64,000 nucleotides of DNA from Liolophura sinensis. Lineage: Eukaryota > Mollusca > Polyplacophora > Chitonida > Chitonidae. Below the pieces are notes generated by a model. The model ran no database searches. It saw only the letters and a program-made list of their open reading frames with translations, and had not been told where the DNA came from. Made by a program: the position numbers and the translations under genes. The first letter of the stretch is position 1. The number at the start of each line of letters is the position of its first letter. Below, piece by piece: positions 59,013-64,000 of this stretch. The DNA lies in contig NW_027017957.1 in assembly GCF_032854445.1 (NCBI RefSeq), positions 62,001 through 126,000 of the forward strand. The letters run 5' to 3'.

Positions 59013-59222
59013 TTATACTGGAAATGGCATTGCGTAAGGATTTACAACTTCTTGGTTTATTGTCAGGACTTTTCGATACAGACAATAGCATCGTTATAAA
59101 GTCACTTGAGATACTATTATAGTTATCAAGTCACTTGATAACGATGCTAGTATCTACATCGAAACGTCATGGCAATAAACCAAAACGTTGTAAATCCATG
59201 AGCAATGCCTTGTCCAGTGTAC
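59013..59222. mobile_element. Foldback element, arms about 95 bp
   Basis: TATACTGGAAATGGCATTGC, GGATTTACAACTTCTTGGTT, CTTTTCGATACAG and ATAGCATCGTTATAAAGTCA on the left are matched, inverted, by TGACTTGA-side sequence CACTTGATAACGATGCTAGT, CATCGAAACGTCATGG, AACCAAAACGTTGTAAATCC and GCAATGCCTTGTCCAGTGTA. Only about 17 bases separate the arms. It lies between the two duplication copies. No coding capacity. Confidence 0.8.
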
Positions 59223-59569
59223 TTCCGTGCCCACTTCTAAATGCCACTAAAACAAGTTACATATTTTATTAACGACTTTTGTTGGTTTGTGTCAAACGTC
59301 ATTTTGTGAACTGGTATTGCGATTATTGACGTCGTACGTACATAAAGGTTACCGGCTGGTATAGGGATGTCCATTTTGACGCATAGATTCATGTGGGTGC
59401 CATTGAGCTGACGTGTTGCTGAGATATCACAGACACCTTCTAAATTATAAGAGGCTTTTCGTTTATAAAAAAAAATTGCAAGAATCAGAATTAAATATAC
59501 TTTGCATTAGCATACGCTGTTATAAACCCAGACAGAGAGCTATATCCTCTTCTAATGGGGTATGCTTAC

Positions 59570-59613
59570 CTGAGTTGGGTATCAGATCCACCTTCTCATA
59601 GACTCCAATTTTT
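59570..59613 (-). CDS. Tail exon, type 5 (VYEKV)
   Basis: A 44-base exon between CATGTCTTATTAG and AACTCAG/GTAAGC, phase 2 in and phase 1 out, encodes KIGVYEKVDLIPNS. Phase 2 entry matches the unusual phase 2 exit of the type 4 exon at 60053, reading TTDLTRKIGVYEKVD across the junction. Its phase 1 exit matches the type 1 exon of copy 1, so the duplicated cassettes can be joined in one reading frame. VYEKV is another Yxx[V] motif. Confidence 0.5.
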
Positions 59614-60052
59614 CTAATAAGACATGGGAATGTATTTACGATAAACAGCTTGAAGAAATAAACATCTTGCTCAATTGAATCTTAAGCGACGTGTAGTAAC
59701 ATCAAATCTGCAATACACTACACAAAATGTATGACTACCCTTACTAAATGTTTCAACCTGCAAAAAACTGCTCTTTCAAAAGATGTATTATCCAAACATG
59801 CGAAAGAAAGGTTAACTTTGAGTCTAGTTATGAACATACATAAAACATGGAACCGGTATTTTATTTTCTGTAACAAAAAGAGGCGGATTATTAGGTAATG
59901 CTATCCATTTACATGGTATAATGTTATGCCACCTCATTTCGCTGCATCTCAAATAAATATGCCCCTGTGTTCCTGTCACGTCCATACTTTGCACATAGAT
60001 GCTATTCTACGTGCGTCTGAATTACAAACGCAAGAAGACAGTAAACATTTAC

Positions 60053-60158
60053 CTGGTTAGGTCTGTGGTTTCCAAGCGGTCATCGTATCCGGAGTTATTA
60101 TACGTCACTTCATCCCTAGCAAAAGCCTTATTACCAAACGTGTCCACAGAAATTTGGT
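60053..60158 (-). CDS. Tail-cassette exon, type 4, copy 2
   Basis: Same 106 bases and phases as 53626-53731, with acceptor TTTGTCTTTAAACAG and donor TAACCAG/GTAAAT. Encodes DQISVDTFGNKAFARDEVTY then NNSGYDDRLETTDLTR. Continues in frame into 59570-59613. Confidence 0.62.
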
Positions 60159-61249
60159 CTGTTTAAAGACAAAGACATACATAAACGTGTAAACTACCTG
60201 TATGAAACTGTTTATCTTATATATGTATATATACATGCAATGAACAATTTACTGTTCAAGAAGATCGTGTGGATGGCTCTGAATTTCCAAGTGTTTGCTT
60301 ACATTGAAATATCATTTTAACATCATTTTAAACTTACATTGTTTCCTTATCCATCAAACAACTTCTGTCTCAAACGTTGTTTTATGTGAGGCGCATGTAC
60401 AACACCATACCTTACACTAGACACAATTTGAAGATGAACCACACAGCGTGTGGTCCTTGATGGCAATAAGCGATTAACCACATTCATGTGGCCGTTGCGT
60501 AGTCAAGTATTTGTTGCATACGATTGTGTCTGTCTCCAGTATGGTGTACATGTCTGAACATTGTATGTGGGAAAGATGTCAATAACTTGACATAATATAA
60601 GCGTTTTATGCCGAGCATTTCCGACCCTTCATATGGAGGACCAAATGAACGTTAATCGAAAATTATCAATTTCGAAAAATAAATTATCGATATCAATAAA
60701 TCTCTATCGATAAATATCGTTAATCCATTTATCAACATCTCTCATTCATTTATCGATATGGCTAAATCATTTATTGATGTGTACAATTCTCGATTAAATG
60801 TTAATTTAGCCACTCATACCTCCACGCATAAAACAGATCATTGTCGAAAACTGCAGTTAAACAATAAGAAAATAAATAGGAAAAATGTGACACATGGTAG
60901 AAAAAAATTGTGGTAGCTACTCCTTTAGGGAATATAGAAGATTTCATGTGAATAAATCGGATATGGATAAAGGACCCAGTGTGAATTTCGACATCCGTAT
61001 ATCAGTCGCAGACTACGAGACGTTCCTAAGTCGATGTCTAAAAAGTCTAAAAACAATTGCCAAATTGCCATTAGTTTTAAACATGCACAAGTTGAGATGA
61101 TAGGCAAGATGTATGGTAAGTTTCATGAAAATCGGCGCAGTTGTTTTGGTGAGGAGATGCATGGACAAAATCGTGTCTACAGACGGACGTACGAACAGAC
61201 AGGATTATATATTACAGTAAGCCTCCTAACGCCTTCGAGCGTAAAGGAT

Positions 61250-61277
61250 GGCGGGGGGGGGTGCGGGGGGGGGGGGT
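61250..61277. repeat. Poly(G) tract
   Basis: GCGGGGGGGGTGCGGGGGGG and more G: a low-complexity run of the sort that is often misassembled. A comparable poly(C) run lies at 12788-12803. Confidence 0.9.
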
Positions 61278-61480
61278 ATAGTAATGATATACACTTATAT
61301 CCTTTAATCATACAAAATCTTTAACTGTAAAAATTCGATTTTTCCAGTTTTTTTACTTCAATTTGCGCAATTTTGCCTAGTGTAATATGAAAAAGAATAT
61401 CAGACATGTTTATCCTCACTATTTAATACTTCATATATATTATTGACATTATATCTACATGTCGTTATATGTTAGTTTTA

Positions 61481-61921
61481 GACAAGTAGAGATGTCATTT
61501 TTAGAAAGTGGATTAAGTAACAGTATTATCGTTAAAAGGTATTACACTTTCTGAATATAGCACAGATCCTAGTGCTGAAATTTAGTTGAAACAACTGCGG
61601 GTTTCGAACCAGCGACCTCAGAGCCAGGCACCAAATCGCCAGCAATACATATCAACCACCTAGATCACTCGACCAATAGGTCTTCCTCTGAGAAAGAAGG
61701 AAGTTGACCGGTTGAGTTTACAGCGAACATGCATTACCCCTCTGATGATCACAAATGACACAACTCCCTTAGACGAATATATCAGACAAGTACAGATGTC
61801 ATTTTTAGTAAGTGGTTCGAAACCCGCAGTGGTCTCAGCTAAATTTCAGCACGAGAATCTGTGCTATATTCAGGAAGTGTAATCCCTATTAACAATAATA
61901 CTGTTACTTAATCCACCTTTC
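61481..61921 (-). mobile_element. Foldback element with an internal tRNA-like promoter
   Basis: Arms of about 108 bp (61504-61611 and 61813-61921) are inverted copies: GGATTAAGTAACAGTATTAT, CTGAATATAGCACAGAT, GTGCTGAAATTTAG, CTGCGGGTTTCGAACCA. Inside, read on the minus strand, are a box A-like TGATCTAGGTGGTTGAT and a perfect box B, GGTTCGAAACC. A 31-bp direct repeat (GACAAGTAGAGATGTCATTT / GACAAGTACAGATGTCATTT) stands at 61481 and 61785. It is absent from copy 1 of the duplication. Confidence 0.75.
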
Positions 61922-62962
61922 GTTTTCGTTTCCCTGGTTCTGGCATGGAAACACCCTTAGCTTTACCGACGGCACAATGAAAAAAAAGGCAAAAATGGAA
62001 CACAACTTGATTCACCATTCATTAATTTATTGTATAAAAACAAATCAGGTGATAAAAAGAACTACAACTCACAGAATACATCCAGAGCAGCGACCAGCGT
62101 TGTTCCATGAAACGTACATCTTGCCAATTTACGTCAGTTACGATTATTAAATGCTGTTTATGTAAATGCTTAAATAGAGGCAGGTCGTAAGCCCCTATGA
62201 CCGGAGTCTAAGCAAAATTAGATTTAAAAAATCCAGTGATGTCAATTGTGATTTGATAGACGTCTACGGTCTAAAATTATTTAAAATGCTGTAGTATACA
62301 ATAAATATTTTTTACGTGAAACCATAGTAAACCGACCAGACCTTGGTGGTGCTTAGTCCACCAGAATGTTGGTTTATGCAAAATATGTGTACAATATAAA
62401 ACAATACATATAGAGTAAGACCAGAATCCTGACGGTAAACGGTCACATGAAGCCAGTGAAATCCGGTCTGTCGTCAATTTGTACCAGGGTTTTACTCTAA
62501 CAATTCATTAAATAGGAGCAACTCACGCATCCCCTACCGTCGCGGACTTGTTACAACAAATGCAGTGATGTGTGAAGTAAGGAACTTAGTACTGTTCTGT
62601 CCCCAGCTAAACCGCTAATGATAAATAATGCTGCAGACATGAATCCTTCTCTAACTCTAGTGCGGCCTTGTTTGTCAGATACGTGCCGTTGAGCGGTGGT
62701 TTCCACATGGCACTCTGGCTTCCTCAACTCATAAGCCTGAACGCCTTATACAAGTAATAGGTTCTTGTGCACGGCAACAAACACCAGTCAATTAAAGATA
62801 TACTACAAATCCCATTAAAATTATATCTAACTGGTGAACAAAGTTCTATTCTTCTAATTTCATTGCTTAATGCATGGAGGAAGTCCTCTTGGAATTATAA
62901 TGAACGCTTGGCAGAAATAAAATATCAAACATGTGTCGTGTAAGGAAATTAAGCCTGTTTTC

Positions 62963-63012
62963 TTACTGGCTTTCAGTTTTGTTAACTTCATCATACACTG
63001 GACCATCTGGAG
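62963..63012 (-). CDS. Stop-bearing tail exon, type 2, copy 2 (VYDEV)
   Basis: Acceptor CAATTAATTTTCAG, phase 1, frame APDGPVYDEVNKTESQ, stop TAA 62963-62965. VYDEV is an acidic tyrosine motif with Val at +3. Inclusion of this exon after the type 1 exon would end the protein with two such motifs (VYTEL and VYDEV), 30 residues apart. Confidence 0.62.
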
Positions 63013-63279
63013 CTGAAAATTAATTGTAATAAAACATTTTCTACGTTCCTATTGTTACTTCCCTTTTCCGCTGGGAGGTAGGCGGCGTTTCACGCACAAC
63101 CTATTGCAATGCACAATAATCTACTCATGACAAATTTGAAATGTTTAATATGAAAGGAACGTTATACTTTGGCTGTTAAAACCTTGGAAAATATCCCCTT
63201 TTTGTGAGATTGAAAAAAAAAACAAAACAAAAACACTAATGAGAAAACATAAAGGATTGCTAGCAGCTATAAAACTGAC

Positions 63280-63342
63280 CTTTTGCAGTTTTGCTGGTCT
63301 TCCTTGCTGTATTTAATTCTGTATAGACACGTGCTGCTTCTT
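63280..63342 (-). CDS. Tail-cassette exon, type 1, copy 2 (VYTEL)
   Basis: A 63-base phase 1-1 exon between CACCTTTAATTTCAG and GCAAAAG/GTCAGT encodes EEAARVYTELNTARKTSKTAK. It differs from copy 1 at a handful of residues while keeping VYxELNTA and SKTAK. Membrane and ectodomain exons of this gene would lie beyond the window's right end. Confidence 0.66.
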
Positions 63343-63745
63343 CTGAAATTAAAGGTGATACACTGTAATGTATATCAATCAATATATGGAATTTCACCAT
63401 AGAATTTCTTTGAATACAAGTGCTTATTTGTACCTCGCTTCACTGACCACTAAGCACTGTTGAAGACAAAATCCACGATTGCTTTATAAATAAAAAACAC
63501 CAGTAAATTGTATTTCGGGTATACTGGACATATATGAGAATCGAGGGCAACACTGGAGACGAGAACTTGCTCTGACATATTCAGGAGTCTATAAACCATA
63601 AGAGTGTTGTTCACCAGTTCATTACAAAGTGAAGTAAATCTTGTTGCCCATTAAAGTAGTGGCGTCTGCCGTTTTGAATTACACTATAAGCTATGGCTAT
63701 TTAAGATCACTTGCAGTGCTAGTCAAATGATTTATAATTTTTAAT

Positions 63746-64000
63746 GGCCTCCGTGGCTCTGTCGGTTAGCGCGCTAGCGCATTGTAATGACCCAGGCGCC
63801 TCTCACCAATGCGGTTGCTGTGAGTTCAAGTCCAACTCATGATGGCTTCCTCTCCGGCCGTAAGTGGGAAGGTCTGCCAGCAACCTGCGGATGGTCGTGA
63901 GTTTCCCCCGGGCTTTGCCCGGTTTCCACCCACCATAATGCTGGCCGCCATCGTATAAGCTAAATATTCTTGAGAACGGCGTAAAACACCAATCAAGTAA
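63746..64000 (+). mobile_element. SINE family A, full length to the window end
   Basis: tRNA-like head GGCCTCCGTGGCTCTGTCGG TTAGCGCGCTAGCGC with box B GAGTTCAAGTCCAACTC, body CTCTCCGGCCGTAAGTGGGA, and end GAACGGCGTAAAACACC with AATCAAGTAA at position 64000, where the window cuts the tail. Confidence 0.92.

Larger units (their letters stand above)
59890..63735. repeat. Segmental duplication, copy 2
   Basis: See 53430-58085. Copy 2 lacks the SINE at 54401 and the 55205-56635 stretch and instead has the foldback at 61481-61921. The duplication ends at or before the SINE starting at 63746. Confidence 0.92.

Noticed and set aside
63746-63850. Possible functional tRNA gene
   Set aside because: The tRNA-like part is the head of a SINE with decayed stem pairing; the same holds at 8302, 35589, 44008 and 61600.

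Overview
This is non-coding-rich eukaryotic DNA, almost certainly from a mollusc, probably a gastropod. That reading rests on many copies of two tRNA-derived SINE families with mollusc-type 3' ends (one ending in a CACCAATCAAATAAATAAA-type tail, one in an ACTCACTCACT-type tail), introns with ordinary GT-AG borders, a PIF/Harbinger transposon and no bacterial gene structure. Species cannot be fixed from the sequence. No complete gene is obvious from long open frames; the genes are made of many small exons, which I placed by reading splice sites, codon phase and paralogous copies.

Region 1 (1-6 kb): a broken helicase-like fragment, then a minus-strand immunoglobulin-type gene: signal-peptide exon (5948-5990), one Ig exon (4716-5045) and a likely terminal tail exon (2087-2478) with two tyrosine motifs. 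Region 2 (10.5-31.2 kb): a plus-strand gene with a signal peptide (10504), an Ig-like exon (11890), a second Ig-like domain over two exons (13822 and 14570), then a run of short Ser/Thr/Pro exons forming a mucin-like stalk, a 15-base microexon, a possible membrane exon, and two candidate tail exons, the last ending at 31183. All but one intron of the model is phase 1. The two Ig genes are divergent, about 4.5 kb apart at their start codons.

Region 3 (31-52 kb) is mostly repeats: several copies of one interspersed family, a complete 3.2 kb PIF/Harbinger element with decayed genes (38159-41347), a solo LTR (45615-46621) whose empty site is preserved in the next tandem unit, fragments of a YIDD-type reverse transcriptase, a 57-bp tandem repeat able to encode a YTIM motif, and microsatellites.

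Region 4 (53.4-64 kb) is a direct segmental duplication (about 53.43-58.08 and 59.89-63.73 kb) carrying, on the minus strand, paired small exons that each encode a tyrosine motif (VYAEL/VYTEL, VYDEV/VFDEV, GYDDRLE) plus a linking exon (VYEKV). Both copies keep open frame, splice sites and phase. This looks like a modular cytoplasmic signalling tail, with in-frame stop-bearing exons that would give alternative C-termini. The 5' (ectodomain) part of that gene would lie beyond 64 kb.

The most unusual content is therefore a cluster of fast-evolving, exon-shuffled receptor-like genes (Ig ectodomains, mucin stalk, tyrosine-motif tail cassettes) embedded in repeats. Splicing, expression and membrane topology are inferred, not shown.
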